Source: Pseudomonadota bacterium (GTDB lineage Bacteria; Pseudomonadota; Gammaproteobacteria; Burkholderiales; UBA11063). Taken from it: DNA of 41,339 bases. Location of the stretch: contig JAUPUP010000049.1 in NCBI GenBank assembly GCA_030917485.1, positions 1 through 41,339 of the forward strand. The letters run 5' to 3'. This document shows, one piece after another, positions 7,941-17,112 of this stretch (positions are counted from its first letter, which is position 1; every line of letters starts with the position of its first letter). The notes below the pieces were generated by a model. It saw only the letters and a list, made by a program, of their open reading frames with translations, did not search any database and was not told where the DNA came from. The position numbers were made by a program, and so were the translations under genes.

Positions 7941-9111
7941 CGTGTCTGATTAGTTTATTTTCATAATCAATCTTAAGGAGTATCGCCAATGCAATGCAGC
8001 TAACCAAAATAGAACTTCCACCAAACGATACAAATGGCAAAGTTAAACCCTTAGTTGGCAGCACACCTATAGTAACCCCAATATTCACCAAACTTTGAGC
8101 AAAAAACCATAAACTAATACTTTGCGCTAAAATAGCCTGAAAAGGCCTGTTTAATAACTTAGACTGTTGACCAACAACCGTAAAACCCCTATAAAATATT
8201 ATCCAAAACAATAGCATAACTATACCAATGCCAACCACGCCAGTCTCTTCTGCAATAATAGCTAAAATAAAATCTGTATGCGCCTCTGGTAAATAAAATA
8301 ATTTTTCAATACTGTTGCCTAATCCAACTCCAAACCAACCACCATGTCCAATTGCCAACAATGAATGAGTCAATTGATAACCCTTACCCAGTGCATCATC
8401 CCACGGATTAATAAAGCCTAAAACTCGTCGCATCCGGTAAGGAGCAATTAAAATTAAAATTACAAAACCAACAACTCCAATTCCAGAAAAACCAATAACC
8501 ACTAATTTATCAATATTCGCCATAAATAAAATACCCAAGGCGATGATAAACACTACTGTTGCCGAGCCCATATCCGGCTCTAACAGTAACAAACCATCTA
8601 CCACACCGATAATAGCAAACACCGGAAGCACATCTTTAAAAAAACTGCTTAAATTTGAATTTTTGCTACATACATAATAGGATAAGAAAATTGCCATGCC
8701 TAATTTAGCTAATTCAGAAGGCTGCAAATTAAGCAGTCCAACCCCAATCCAACGCTTTGAACCATTAACGGTCTTGCCAATATGTGGGATTAATACCGCA
8801 GTTAATAAAATGACCACTAGCAAGCCAATTATAGGAGCATTATTACGCCAAAAACTAGTAGGCTGCGTGAATGCCAATAGTCCAGCAACTAAACCCACAG
8901 AAATATATCCCACGTGCCTAATTATATAAAAATATTGGCTATGCGTTGCCTTATCATTAGTTGCATAAGCAATTGATGCCGAATACACCATGATAATTCC
9001 AATTACCAACAAGCAAATGCCGGAAAATAATATCTTATCATCTAAAAGATATTTTTTTCCACCACCAGAATCATCAAAAACCCAATTGAACAATTTACCG
9101 AATATTTTCAT
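7924..9111 (-). CDS. ftsW: Septal peptidoglycan glycosyltransferase FtsW (SEDS family)
   Basis: A 395-residue polytopic inner-membrane protein of the SEDS family, which polymerises lipid II at the septum together with FtsI. Family signatures include NGSKRWIGVGLLNLQPSELAK and, later, the LPEAHTDFILAIIAEETG block in the large periplasmic loop region. The C-terminal FVSFGGSSIL motif is also present. About ten hydrophobic segments are visible. RodA is the main alternative, but the position between murD and murG points to FtsW. The 211-base gap to murD is unusually long for this cluster and holds a structured repeat. Confidence 0.95.
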   Translation of the reverse strand: MKIFGKLFNWVFDDSGGGKKYLLDDKILFSGICLLVIGIIMVYSASIAYATNDKATHSQYFYIIRHVGYISVGLVAGLLAFTQPTSFWRNNAPIIGLLVVILLTAVLIPHIGKTVNGSKRWIGVGLLNLQPSELAKLGMAIFLSYYVCSKNSNLSSFFKDVLPVFAIIGVVDGLLLLEPDMGSATVVFIIALGILFMANIDKLVVIGFSGIGVVGFVILILIAPYRMRRVLGFINPWDDALGKGYQLTHSLLAIGHGGWFGVGLGNSIEKLFYLPEAHTDFILAIIAEETGVVGIGIVMLLFWIIFYRGFTVVGQQSKLLNRPFQAILAQSISLWFFAQSLVNIGVTIGVLPTKGLTLPFVSFGGSSILVSCIALAILLKIDYENKLIRHGVPIE

Positions 9112-9185
9112 AAATACCTTATAATCTCTTTATAATAATAATTTATATACTCAAAGTATTTGAATGTTGGACTAGGAATATTGCA

Positions 9186-9309
9186 ATAAATTGCGACGGG
9201 GACGAGTCCCGACGCGTCCCACCATGTACAAAAGGGTACATGAGGAGCAATTTATAAAATATGACAAAGTCCAGCTTTAGCTGCGCAAGTAAACCAAAGA
9301 CGAAGAGTA
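9186..9309 (-). repeat. Dispersed intergenic repeat, copy A (fullest copy, strongly foldable)
   Basis: This occupies most of the murD-ftsW gap. On the minus strand it reads CTTCGTCTTTGG, then AAAGCTGGACTTTGTCATA, then TCCTCATGTAC-6 nt-GTACATG. Next come a GGGACGCGTCGGGAC segment and finally TATTCCTAGT past the left end. A 9-bp perfect inverted pair ATAAATTGC/GCAATTTAT (9186-9194 and 9247-9255) encloses a CATGTAC/GTACATG hairpin and a GGGACG/CGTCCC hairpin, so 70 bases can fold as a branched structure. The central part is clearly richer in G and C than its surroundings. Copies B, C and D share blocks in the same order. Confidence 0.75.
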
Positions 9310-9322
9310 TATTAATGTTGAA

Positions 9323-10669
9323 CTAGCCGTGAATATTCTTATAGACACTATCTATAAATACTTGTGCACGGTGTTTATAGTCATCAAACATATCCCATGA
9401 AGCGCAAGCTGGAGATAAAACCACATATTCACCATGCTGAGCATTTCTATAACAATAAGCTACTGCCTCCGGCAAAGTGGCAAAAACCTCCACAGCTACA
9501 TTATCAAGACCTTCTAACGCCTTAGCAATAAGCAATTTATCCTGCCCAATAATGGCTACCGACTTGCATTTATTTGAAACCAATGCTTTTAACGGCGTAA
9601 AATCTTGTCCTTTGCCATCGCCACCCAAAATTAAATGTACTGTACCGTCCAAACCAGAAACCCCAGCAACAACAGCTCCAACATTGGTGCCTTTTGAATC
9701 TTCAATATAACAAACGCCATCGTGAACAGCTATTTTTTGCATACGATGCTCCAAACCCTGGAATTGTCTTAGCGCTTGTTTTATGTTATCCTCGCAAACA
9801 TCAATACCAACAGCATTCAATAAAGCTAAGCTGGCTAATACATTAAAATAATTGTGCTGCCCCACCAAAGCTAATTCATTAGCAGATAAATATTTTTCCC
9901 CACCAATACATAAGCACTTATCTTTAATCGTATATTCACTTGCTGCATTACCAAACCAAGATAGTAATTGCCTATTTCTCACCATGCTGCATACTAGTGC
10001 ATCATCCACATTCAATACTTGATGGTCGCAGTTATTAAAAATATTTGCCTTAATATAAGCGTACTCTAATAAGTCACGATAACGGTCTAAATGGTCAGGC
10101 ATAATATTTAATACCGTCGCTGCATTAAGCTGCAAACTTGAAATAGTCTCTAGCTGAAAACTAGACAACTCAAGCACAATAATATCAGGGATAGCGCCAC
10201 CGCTGCTTATTATATCCACATAACTATCTAAAACCGGGATGCCAATATTACCTGCAACCAACGTGTTTAACCCACTAGCACCGGCTAAATAACCAGTTAA
10301 AGTAGTAACCGTAGTTTTGCCATTACTCCCAGTAATGCCAATAATCTTACTCTGCCAATCTGTGATTGAACGAGCAAATAACTCTACATCCCCAATTACT
10401 TCCTTACCATTATGCAAAGCTTGGATTAAAGCCTTTTCATAGATAGATACACCAGGGCTAATTACAATAACATCGATATCACTAAAATCAGCGTACTTTA
10501 ACTGTCCTAGACGAACATCCAGACTTTTAAATCTATCCTGATGTGGCAACACCTCTCTTGTATCGTATACCCTAACCAGATTAGCCTTTTGATAACGTAA
10601 ATAACGGATTATTGATAACCCAGTCTCACCTAGGCCTACCACAGCAAATCTATCTTTATTAAAATTCAT
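9323..10669 (-). CDS. murD: UDP-MurNAc-L-Ala--D-Glu ligase MurD
   Basis: A 448-residue cytosolic ATP-dependent Mur ligase that adds D-glutamate to UDP-MurNAc-L-alanine. The N-terminal Rossmann-like domain begins AVVGLGETGLS. The ATP loop is GITGSNGKTT (111-120). The central domain holds LELSSFQLE and NIMPDHLDRY, and the C-terminal domain has HRMQ, DSKGTN and SPACASWDMF. All are typical of MurD rather than MurC/E/F. The gene is separated from mraY (98 bases) and ftsW (211 bases) by gaps that each carry a copy of the same dispersed repeat. Internal transcription signals in this part of the cluster are therefore possible. Confidence 0.96.
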   Translation of the reverse strand: MNFNKDRFAVVGLGETGLSIIRYLRYQKANLVRVYDTREVLPHQDRFKSLDVRLGQLKYADFSDIDVIVISPGVSIYEKALIQALHNGKEVIGDVELFARSITDWQSKIIGITGSNGKTTVTTLTGYLAGASGLNTLVAGNIGIPVLDSYVDIISSGGAIPDIIVLELSSFQLETISSLQLNAATVLNIMPDHLDRYRDLLEYAYIKANIFNNCDHQVLNVDDALVCSMVRNRQLLSWFGNAASEYTIKDKCLCIGGEKYLSANELALVGQHNYFNVLASLALLNAVGIDVCEDNIKQALRQFQGLEHRMQKIAVHDGVCYIEDSKGTNVGAVVAGVSGLDGTVHLILGGDGKGQDFTPLKALVSNKCKSVAIIGQDKLLIAKALEGLDNVAVEVFATLPEAVAYCYRNAQHGEYVVLSPACASWDMFDDYKHRAQVFIDSVYKNIHG

Positions 10670-10677
10670 TCTTTATT

Positions 10678-10732
10678 CTTCGTCTTTTGAGTTTATACAT
10701 TGTCATATCTTGTAATCCCCCCCCTCGCGTAC
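10678..10732 (+). repeat. Dispersed intergenic repeat, copy B (degraded), with an 8-C run
   Basis: In plus orientation it reads CTTCGTCTTTTGAG, TTGTCATATCTTGTAA, eight C, then TCGCGTAC. These line up with CTTCGTCTTTGG, TTGTCATATTTTATAA and TCCTCATGTAC of copy A, with the middle section deleted. The inverted hairpin arm is not recognisable. It lies directly in front of the murD start, in opposite orientation to that gene. The C run is at 10717-10724. Confidence 0.6.
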
Positions 10733-10767
10733 TATATTTTTAACTATATTTTTACATTAAGGAACTG

Positions 10768-11853
10768 TTACCTCAATTTAATAGTGGATAAACTAATTAG
10801 CAATAAAATAATACTTATTATCCAAAATCTTACCACAACCTGATTTTCTTTCCAGCCCTTCAACTCAAAATGATGGTGAATCGGCGCCATTAGAAAAATC
10901 CGCTTTTTGCGCATTTTATACGAACCCACCTGTAGCATAACAGATAATGCCTCAAAAACAAATAAACCGCCCATTATCGCAAAGGCAGCTTCCTGACGCA
11001 CAATTATTGCAATTACTCCTAGTGTAGCGCCAATGGACAAAGCACCTACATCACCCATAAATACTTCCGCAGGATGTGCATTAAACCATAAAAACCCCAA
11101 ACATGAACCTATCATAGCCCCACAAAACACGACTATTTCGTGACTACCCGGTATATGTGGCAATAGTAAATAAGTAGCAAAAATCGTATTACCCGCAATA
11201 TACGCAAAAATCCCCAGCCCAATTGAAACCGTAATTACTGGAAATGAGACCAACCCATCCAAACCATCGGTTAAATTAACCGCATTAGAGCTACCAACAA
11301 TAACAAAATAATTGAGTATAAAAAACCCAACAATACCAAGCGGATTAATAATTGCTCTAGCAAACGGAATGACAATTTTATCTACATCAGGCAGCTCAAT
11401 TCCATACACCAAAATAATTGCAACTATCAAAGCAATCAAAGTCTGCATTATCATTTTAAGCTTAGCAGATAAGCCCTTTGGGTCTTTGTACACAATTTTA
11501 CGGTAATCATCAATAAAGCCAATGGCTCCAGTACTTACCAAAACAAATAATAACAGCCAAACATAAACATTAGTTAAATCAGCAAACAGTAAAGTTGTAA
11601 ATATCACCGATAAAATTATTAACACGCCTCCCATAGTTGGTGTACCCGATTTCGCCAAATGAGTTTTAGGTCCATCAATCCTTACAGTCTGCCCAATTTT
11701 TATAGTATATAACCAACTAATAACTCGCTTACCAACTAAAATAGAAAAGAACAACGAGATTAAACACGAAAGTAGAGCACGAAAAGAAACATAATCAAAA
11801 ACCCGAAATGCACCAACAAACTGGGTAAGCCAATGGGTAAGAAATAAAAGCAT
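10768..11853 (-). CDS. mraY: Phospho-MurNAc-pentapeptide transferase MraY
   Basis: A 361-residue polytopic inner-membrane enzyme that moves phospho-MurNAc-pentapeptide onto undecaprenyl phosphate, giving lipid I. The active-site acidic residues are visible in IGFIDDYRK, in NLTDGLDGL and in FMGDVGALS. The MraY-specific loop MAPIHHHFELKGW is near the C-terminus. About ten membrane segments are visible, and the length equals E. coli MraY to within one residue. It lies 15 bases downstream of murF and is surely co-transcribed with it. Confidence 0.97.
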   Translation of the reverse strand: MLLFLTHWLTQFVGAFRVFDYVSFRALLSCLISLFFSILVGKRVISWLYTIKIGQTVRIDGPKTHLAKSGTPTMGGVLIILSVIFTTLLFADLTNVYVWLLLFVLVSTGAIGFIDDYRKIVYKDPKGLSAKLKMIMQTLIALIVAIILVYGIELPDVDKIVIPFARAIINPLGIVGFFILNYFVIVGSSNAVNLTDGLDGLVSFPVITVSIGLGIFAYIAGNTIFATYLLLPHIPGSHEIVVFCGAMIGSCLGFLWFNAHPAEVFMGDVGALSIGATLGVIAIIVRQEAAFAIMGGLFVFEALSVMLQVGSYKMRKKRIFLMAPIHHHFELKGWKENQVVVRFWIISIILLLISLSTIKLR

Positions 11854-11868
11854 ATATTACCTGTCAAA

Positions 11869-13266
11869 TTAAATTAATTGATCTACTATCGATCCCAAGC
11901 CCATACAATTTGAACCTTTAACTAGCAGTGTTGCTGACTTAGGCAAGTTTTGCCGGCAGTATTCTACTATATCTTGATTATTAGCAAAATGCCTTTTATC
12001 CCCATTAAATAAATCGTGGGTAATTTTGCTGCTTTCACCAATAGTGATTAAACAATCAATACCATTGTGCATCGAAAAACTAGCGACATCCTCATGTACT
12101 GCTTGAGTAAATTTGCCTTGTTCTTTTAAATCAGCAAAAATAAACCAATGTGGCTTAGGTAAGTTTTTAATAGCTAAAATTGCTGCTTTCACTGAATCAG
12201 GATTAGCATTGTAACTATCATCAATTATCATTGCTCCATTAAATGCTGTTTTTTGCTCTAAGCGTCCCTTATGCCCAGTATAATTTTCTAATCCATAAAT
12301 TATGCTCTCTTTGGAACACAAGAGCTTATCTGCCAACGCCACAGATGTAATAGCATTTAATTTATTATGCTCTCCCAAAACCTTCAGGGTACACCGAACA
12401 TCGCCTAATCTAGTGGATATAAGCAACTCCCCAGCAAACCCTGAATGTTTCAGGTAACAGCTACTGCCTTCTATTCCAAAACCCACTTGATGTATACTAC
12501 GTGTATTATGTTCTAATAACTCATTATCCATTAGTTCATTGCTTTGCGATTGATTATTATTTAATTGATTCTGCCATAATTGCGCAAAAGGCGAAAGCTG
12601 ATTAATTAACGCTATGCCATTATTAGCTAATCCATTATAAATCTCACCTTTAGCCCTAGCAATATCGCTCAAATCATTAAAAAATCCAGCATGGGCTAAC
12701 ATCACATTATTAACTACTGCAATAGTTGGGGATACTATTTTAGATAAATAATCAATTTCACCAGCATGATTCATCCCCATTTCGATAATTGCTACCTTAT
12801 GCTCCTGGTTTAATTTTAGCAAAGTAAGTGGCACACCAATATGATTATTTAAATTACCCGCTGTTGCTAAAACATGTTGTACACCAAATTCTTTCACACA
12901 AATGCTATTTAACATTTCTTTAACAGTGGTTTTACCATTACTGCCAGTTATCGCTGCCACCGGAATATTAAACATTTTTCTATAATTATACGCCAACAAT
13001 CCCAATCCTTGTATAGTATCATGTACATAAATTAGATTCGGATAATTAAGCGGTTGAGAAACTAATGCACAAGCTGCACCATGATTAAAAATTTCAGCAA
13101 CAAAACTATGCCCATCATGATGTTCACCCTTTATTGCAACAAATAATGAACCAGGCCCTATATTTCTGCTGTCAATAACCACACTCTCAACTAGCAACTC
13201 AGGATTTGAAGCTGCTGATAAAGTCCCACCACACATTACGGCTATTTGCGCTAAAGTTAGATTCAT
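11869..13266 (-). CDS. murF: UDP-MurNAc-tripeptide--D-Ala-D-Ala ligase MurF
   Basis: A 465-residue cytosolic Mur ligase that adds D-Ala-D-Ala to the UDP-MurNAc tripeptide. The N-terminal domain has VIDSRNIGPGSLFVAIKG. The ATP loop is AITGSNGKTT (105-114), followed by NLNNHIGVPLTLL and the MGMNHAGEI motif typical of MurF. The C-terminal domain includes IIDDSYNANPDS. A polar insertion of about 20 residues rich in Asn, Gln and Ser lies in the central domain, near residues 220-245. Such Asn-rich loops are also found in this genome's MurE. Confidence 0.96.
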   Translation of the reverse strand: MNLTLAQIAVMCGGTLSAASNPELLVESVVIDSRNIGPGSLFVAIKGEHHDGHSFVAEIFNHGAACALVSQPLNYPNLIYVHDTIQGLGLLAYNYRKMFNIPVAAITGSNGKTTVKEMLNSICVKEFGVQHVLATAGNLNNHIGVPLTLLKLNQEHKVAIIEMGMNHAGEIDYLSKIVSPTIAVVNNVMLAHAGFFNDLSDIARAKGEIYNGLANNGIALINQLSPFAQLWQNQLNNNQSQSNELMDNELLEHNTRSIHQVGFGIEGSSCYLKHSGFAGELLISTRLGDVRCTLKVLGEHNKLNAITSVALADKLLCSKESIIYGLENYTGHKGRLEQKTAFNGAMIIDDSYNANPDSVKAAILAIKNLPKPHWFIFADLKEQGKFTQAVHEDVASFSMHNGIDCLITIGESSKITHDLFNGDKRHFANNQDIVEYCRQNLPKSATLLVKGSNCMGLGSIVDQLI

Positions 13267-13362
13267 TACCTACTCACTATTCACAAATTTAAATATTAGG
13301 CTTTTTTTAGCCTGTGTTTTTATCAAAACCACTTGGTTAAACTACATAGTTAAACTATCTAG

Positions 13363-15006
13363 TTATGAAAGAAGTATATTTTCTGCTATTGCCACATCCG
13401 AAAATGCATACTTTACACCCTGTATTTCTTGATAAGTTTCGTGCCCCTTACCTGCAATCAAAACTATATCACCAGCTTTAGCTAACTTTAATACATGGCT
13501 TATTGCCTCTTCACGCAGCGCAATTACCTCATACTTATTATGTTCATCACAGCTAGTATTGTCTGATTCTATTCCAGCTACAACTTGCGCAATAATTTCA
13601 CCCGGCCCCTCATAGCGCGGATTATCTGAAGTTATAACCGTATAATCAGCAATTTGTGTAGCAATTTTACCCATTATTGGTCGCTTAAGTTTATCCCGAT
13701 TGCCACCACAGCCAAAAACACAATATAACTTACCAGTATGCTCAATCTCCTTTAGCGTCAGTAATGCATTTTTTAATGAATCCGGAGTGTGAGAATAATC
13801 AACTGCCACTAGAGGTTTGTCCGCAAAAATCAATGTTTCCATCCGCCCGCAAACTGGACTTAATTGGGCTAATAATTTAGCAATCTCTGGCAATTTATAT
13901 CCGTCTACCAGTAAAGCTCCAGCAACCGCCAATAGATTATACACATTAAATTTACCAATAACCGGCACAGTACATTCTATCGCCTCATCTTTAAATTTTA
14001 AAATAAAGAATGTTCCGCCCAAAGTTATTTTTATATCATTAGCAGTTAGTTCGCCATGATCTAGTCCATAAGTTAATACATTTAAAGGAATATCTTTATC
14101 GGTATTATATTTATTATTGTAATCCTGCACGTTATTTTGCGTTTGTTCGGCATCACTATGCACTGGTGTATTTTGTAATTCAACTAATTGTCCAGCCAAC
14201 CTTTTACCATATTCATCATCTACATTTATAATCGCATTTTCTAGTCCATGCCAAAAAAATAACTCTCGTTTTGCCAAGTAGTAATTTTCCATATCTTTAT
14301 GATAATCAAGATGATCTTGAGTGAGATTAGTAAAAATTGCAGTAGTAAAACTTATACCGTTCACGCGCCCTTGATGCAGAGCATGTGATGAGACTTCAAG
14401 CGCAGCCATATCAACGACATTTTTTGCCATATCCGCAAGTATTGCTTGTAATGTAATTGGATTAGGTGTGGTTGATTGATAATCAGTAATATCAGGATAA
14501 ACACCCGCCCCCATCGTACCTATTATGCCAGTAGTTTTACCAGTTAATTTATATACTTGATTTAACCAATGCGTTATTGAAGTCTTGCCATTAGTACCAG
14601 TAACTCCAATAGTTTTAAATTTTCTAGTCGGATAACCATATTTTGCTGCAGCTAGTAATCCAACATATAACATTAAATTTTTAACTGAGTAGTTTTTTAC
14701 TACATAATTTTTTGTGACATCATTCTTTAATAGATAATTCTTTACTGCGTAATTCTTTACTGCGTAATCCTTTGCACCGCAGTTATTCTCATCACTTTCC
14801 CAAAGAATTAATTGCGCACCATTATCTATAGCTTGTTGTATATATAGGCGACCATCACTATTGCTACCAGGATATGCACAAAAAATACTACCAGCAGTTA
14901 CTTTTCTACTATCAAGTGTAATTGCGTTTGTATATAGTAAATCCCCTAACTCATCAACTAAATTGTTGAATTTATCAAAATTAACTATACTATTTTTACT
15001 AAACAT
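13363..15006 (-). CDS. murE: UDP-MurNAc-tripeptide synthetase MurE (meso-DAP type)
   Basis: A 547-residue cytosolic Mur ligase that adds meso-diaminopimelate to UDP-MurNAc-L-Ala-D-Glu. It has the N-terminal LDSRKVTAGSIFCAYPG, the ATP loop GVTGTNGKTS (134-143), TTPNPI, EVSSHAL and, in the C-terminal domain, SDNPRYE, whose DNPR motif marks DAP rather than lysine enzymes. It is about 50 residues longer than usual. The excess comes from a tandem pentapeptide tract (about 79-110), placed just before the ATP-binding domain, and an Asn/Gln-rich loop near 285-305. Both lie where surface loops are expected, so function is probably kept. ftsI ends 35 bases upstream. Confidence 0.96.
   Translation of the reverse strand: MFSKNSIVNFDKFNNLVDELGDLLYTNAITLDSRKVTAGSIFCAYPGSNSDGRLYIQQAIDNGAQLILWESDENNCGAKDYAVKNYAVKNYLLKNDVTKNYVVKNYSVKNLMLYVGLLAAAKYGYPTRKFKTIGVTGTNGKTSITHWLNQVYKLTGKTTGIIGTMGAGVYPDITDYQSTTPNPITLQAILADMAKNVVDMAALEVSSHALHQGRVNGISFTTAIFTNLTQDHLDYHKDMENYYLAKRELFFWHGLENAIINVDDEYGKRLAGQLVELQNTPVHSDAEQTQNNVQDYNNKYNTDKDIPLNVLTYGLDHGELTANDIKITLGGTFFILKFKDEAIECTVPVIGKFNVYNLLAVAGALLVDGYKLPEIAKLLAQLSPVCGRMETLIFADKPLVAVDYSHTPDSLKNALLTLKEIEHTGKLYCVFGCGGNRDKLKRPIMGKIATQIADYTVITSDNPRYEGPGEIIAQVVAGIESDNTSCDEHNKYEVIALREEAISHVLKLAKAGDIVLIAGKGHETYQEIQGVKYAFSDVAIAENILLS
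14677..14772 (-). repeat. 15-bp tandem repeat inside murE encoding KN(Y)xV pentapeptides
   Basis: Six consecutive 15-bp units plus a partial seventh encode KDYAV, KNYAV, KNYLL, KNDVT, KNYVV, KNYSV and KN. The first two DNA units differ at one base; the others have diverged at several. Units are in frame, so gain or loss of one changes the protein by exactly five residues. Confidence 0.95.
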
Positions 15007-15041
15007 ACCATTAAAACCCTCGCCCTTAATTTTTATTAAGT

Positions 15042-16793
15042 TTATTTATCAGGATGCACACCCAATAAATGCAAAGTAGGCTGAGCTATTTGACCAAACA
15101 CTGGCGCCGCAACTGCCGAACCATAATAAGCCCCCTTAGGGTTATCCACCATAATGCCAATAATTAAACGTGGCTGTTTAACCGGGGCAAAACCCACAAA
15201 TGAACTAATATGATCATGGTTACTATAATGCCCATTGATAAGCTTTTGTGCAGTTCCGGTTTTACCTGCAGTACTATAATCAGCTACCTGAGCATTTCTA
15301 CCCGTACCACGCAGATTATTTTCAGCTAAGATATCACGCACAGTGTGTGCAGTTGCCGCCGAAATTACTTGTCCACAGGCTAGTTTACTAACCGATTGCT
15401 GGTTAGCTCCAGACAGATGGGATTGCTGTTTATAAAATGATACCGGCAGGATACAACCATCATTAGTAAAAATTGTATACGCATGTGCCATTTGAAATAA
15501 ACTCACTGAAATACCATAGCCAAAAGACATTAATGCTTGATCAATGGGATGCCATTTTTTCCAATCTAATAAAATACCATTAGTCTCACCGGGAAACCCA
15601 GTTTTCATTTTTTCACCAAAACCAATGCTACGGTAATAACTCCATAAGTCATACGGTTTATATTTTAATCCAATTTTAGAAGTTCCAATATCAGATGAAC
15701 GAACTAATACATCTTCAACACTCAATTGTGGTGCTGGCTCATCATCTTTAATTAATTTTGGCCCCACATAATATGGGTGAGTATTAATCATCGTTTTGGT
15801 TGTTATTAATTTATCATCTAAAGCTTTTGCCACAACCAAGGGTTTCATAATTGAACCTGGATCATAGACATTGGTTACTGCACGGTTTTTTAACATATCT
15901 GGCGTTACTCCATTGCGATTATTTGGATTATAGGTCGGCATATTTACCATAGCCAGAACCTCACCGGTTTTTGCGTCCAACACAACAGCTGAGCCACCCT
16001 TAGCATGTAGTTTGTCAACTTGGGTTTTAAGAGCATTATAGGCAATATACTGAATTCTATTATCAATTGACAAATTAACCGTCTGGCCATTTTGCGCCGC
16101 CTTGGTAGTGCCCAAATCTTCTACAATGTGCCCCTGACGATCTCGAATTATCTGATGCGCTCCATCAACCCCAACTAAATTTTTATTACTTGCGTATTCA
16201 ATACCATCAATTCCTTGATCATCAACATTATTAAACCCAACTATATGCGCAGCAATTTCTCCATCTGGATAATAGCGCTTAAACTCTTGTATGCTATACA
16301 CGCCTTCTATTCCCAAATTTTTAATTTGCTCGGCTTGTTGCGGGCTAATCCCGCGTTTTAAATACACAAAAGTTTTATTTTTTTGATTTAATTTACCATT
16401 TAAATCAGTTAAAGACAAGCGCAAAATTGCAGCTAATTCTTGAATTTGTTCACTTGACAAATTATCCAGCTCGCTTGGATCAACCCATATTGATGCCATA
16501 GGAGTGCTCACTGCCAACGGATTACCATTTCGATCAAGTATAGTACCCCTCATTGCTACTATTTTTAAGTTGCGTTCTATACGCGAACTCATTTGTTTAG
16601 CCAAAAACATTGTGTTATAGGTATTCATGTAAAACAGCCTAATCGCCACCAAGGCAGTTAAAATAACTGCTATTAAATTTACCGTTTTAATTCGACTCGC
16701 CGTTTTTGCTGAAAGCGATATACCGTTATTGTTAGCGAAACCATTATCAGATCTGGCAGCATAAAGTTTTTGAATATCAGTATTTGCTAACAT
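15042..16793 (-). CDS. ftsI: Septal peptidoglycan transpeptidase FtsI (PBP3)
   Basis: A 583-residue class B penicillin-binding protein that cross-links septal peptidoglycan with FtsW. It has a short cytosolic N-terminus, one membrane segment (about 38-57), a pedestal domain and a transpeptidase domain. Catalytic motifs, counted from ATG 16793, are SIMK (S314, K317), SSD (366-368) in the place of the usual SxN, and KTGT (511-514). The third residue of the second motif is Asp instead of Asn, an uncommon change. ATG 16793 is chosen because it forms TGATG with the ftsL stop, a coupling overlap; the GTG one codon upstream is less likely. Confidence 0.95.
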   Translation of the reverse strand: MLANTDIQKLYAARSDNGFANNNGISLSAKTASRIKTVNLIAVILTALVAIRLFYMNTYNTMFLAKQMSSRIERNLKIVAMRGTILDRNGNPLAVSTPMASIWVDPSELDNLSSEQIQELAAILRLSLTDLNGKLNQKNKTFVYLKRGISPQQAEQIKNLGIEGVYSIQEFKRYYPDGEIAAHIVGFNNVDDQGIDGIEYASNKNLVGVDGAHQIIRDRQGHIVEDLGTTKAAQNGQTVNLSIDNRIQYIAYNALKTQVDKLHAKGGSAVVLDAKTGEVLAMVNMPTYNPNNRNGVTPDMLKNRAVTNVYDPGSIMKPLVVAKALDDKLITTKTMINTHPYYVGPKLIKDDEPAPQLSVEDVLVRSSDIGTSKIGLKYKPYDLWSYYRSIGFGEKMKTGFPGETNGILLDWKKWHPIDQALMSFGYGISVSLFQMAHAYTIFTNDGCILPVSFYKQQSHLSGANQQSVSKLACGQVISAATAHTVRDILAENNLRGTGRNAQVADYSTAGKTGTAQKLINGHYSNHDHISSFVGFAPVKQPRLIIGIMVDNPKGAYYGSAVAAPVFGQIAQPTLHLLGVHPDK

Positions 16794-17053
16794 CACTTTA
16801 TTCCTATAATATGGTTTTTATCCGGTTGAATCAACCCCAATTTATTTACCGCAAAATCTTGTAAAACCAAATTTGAAGAAAAAGTGCCCTCTTCCAACTC
16901 TAACTTGGTATATTCCTTATTCAATACATCGGCTTGATTTTTTAATGCCGCAAGCCTAGCATGATCAATTCTTGACTGATAGCGCTTATTAACCAAACAA
17001 AACGCGCTATAAATCACTAATGACAATAACAATATATTTATCACCCGTAACAT
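16793..17053 (-). CDS. ftsL: Cell-division protein FtsL
   Basis: A small bitopic protein of 86 residues with a short cytosolic end, one membrane segment (about residues 4-20), and a periplasmic coiled-coil-like stretch. In the divisome FtsL works with FtsB and FtsQ to activate FtsW-FtsI. Sequence similarity is low throughout this family, so the call rests on size, topology, and the position between rsmH and ftsI. The closing IGLIQPDxxHIIGIK-like end resembles FtsL/LPXTG-free relatives in other proteobacteria only loosely. Its stop overlaps the ftsI start. Confidence 0.88.
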   Translation of the reverse strand: MLRVINILLLSLVIYSAFCLVNKRYQSRIDHARLAALKNQADVLNKEYTKLELEEGTFSSNLVLQDFAVNKLGLIQPDKNHIIGIK

Positions 17054-17112
17054 TTTTACCTTGTTCCCTACTTTCTCAAAACCAGTTTATAATCTTTAAT
17101 TTAAACAGATTG

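Noticed and set aside
13298-13313. AGGCT-T6-AGCCT hairpin between murF and murE
   Set aside because: Only five base pairs. It has a T run on the plus strand, where no gene is transcribed, and none on the minus strand used by the cluster.
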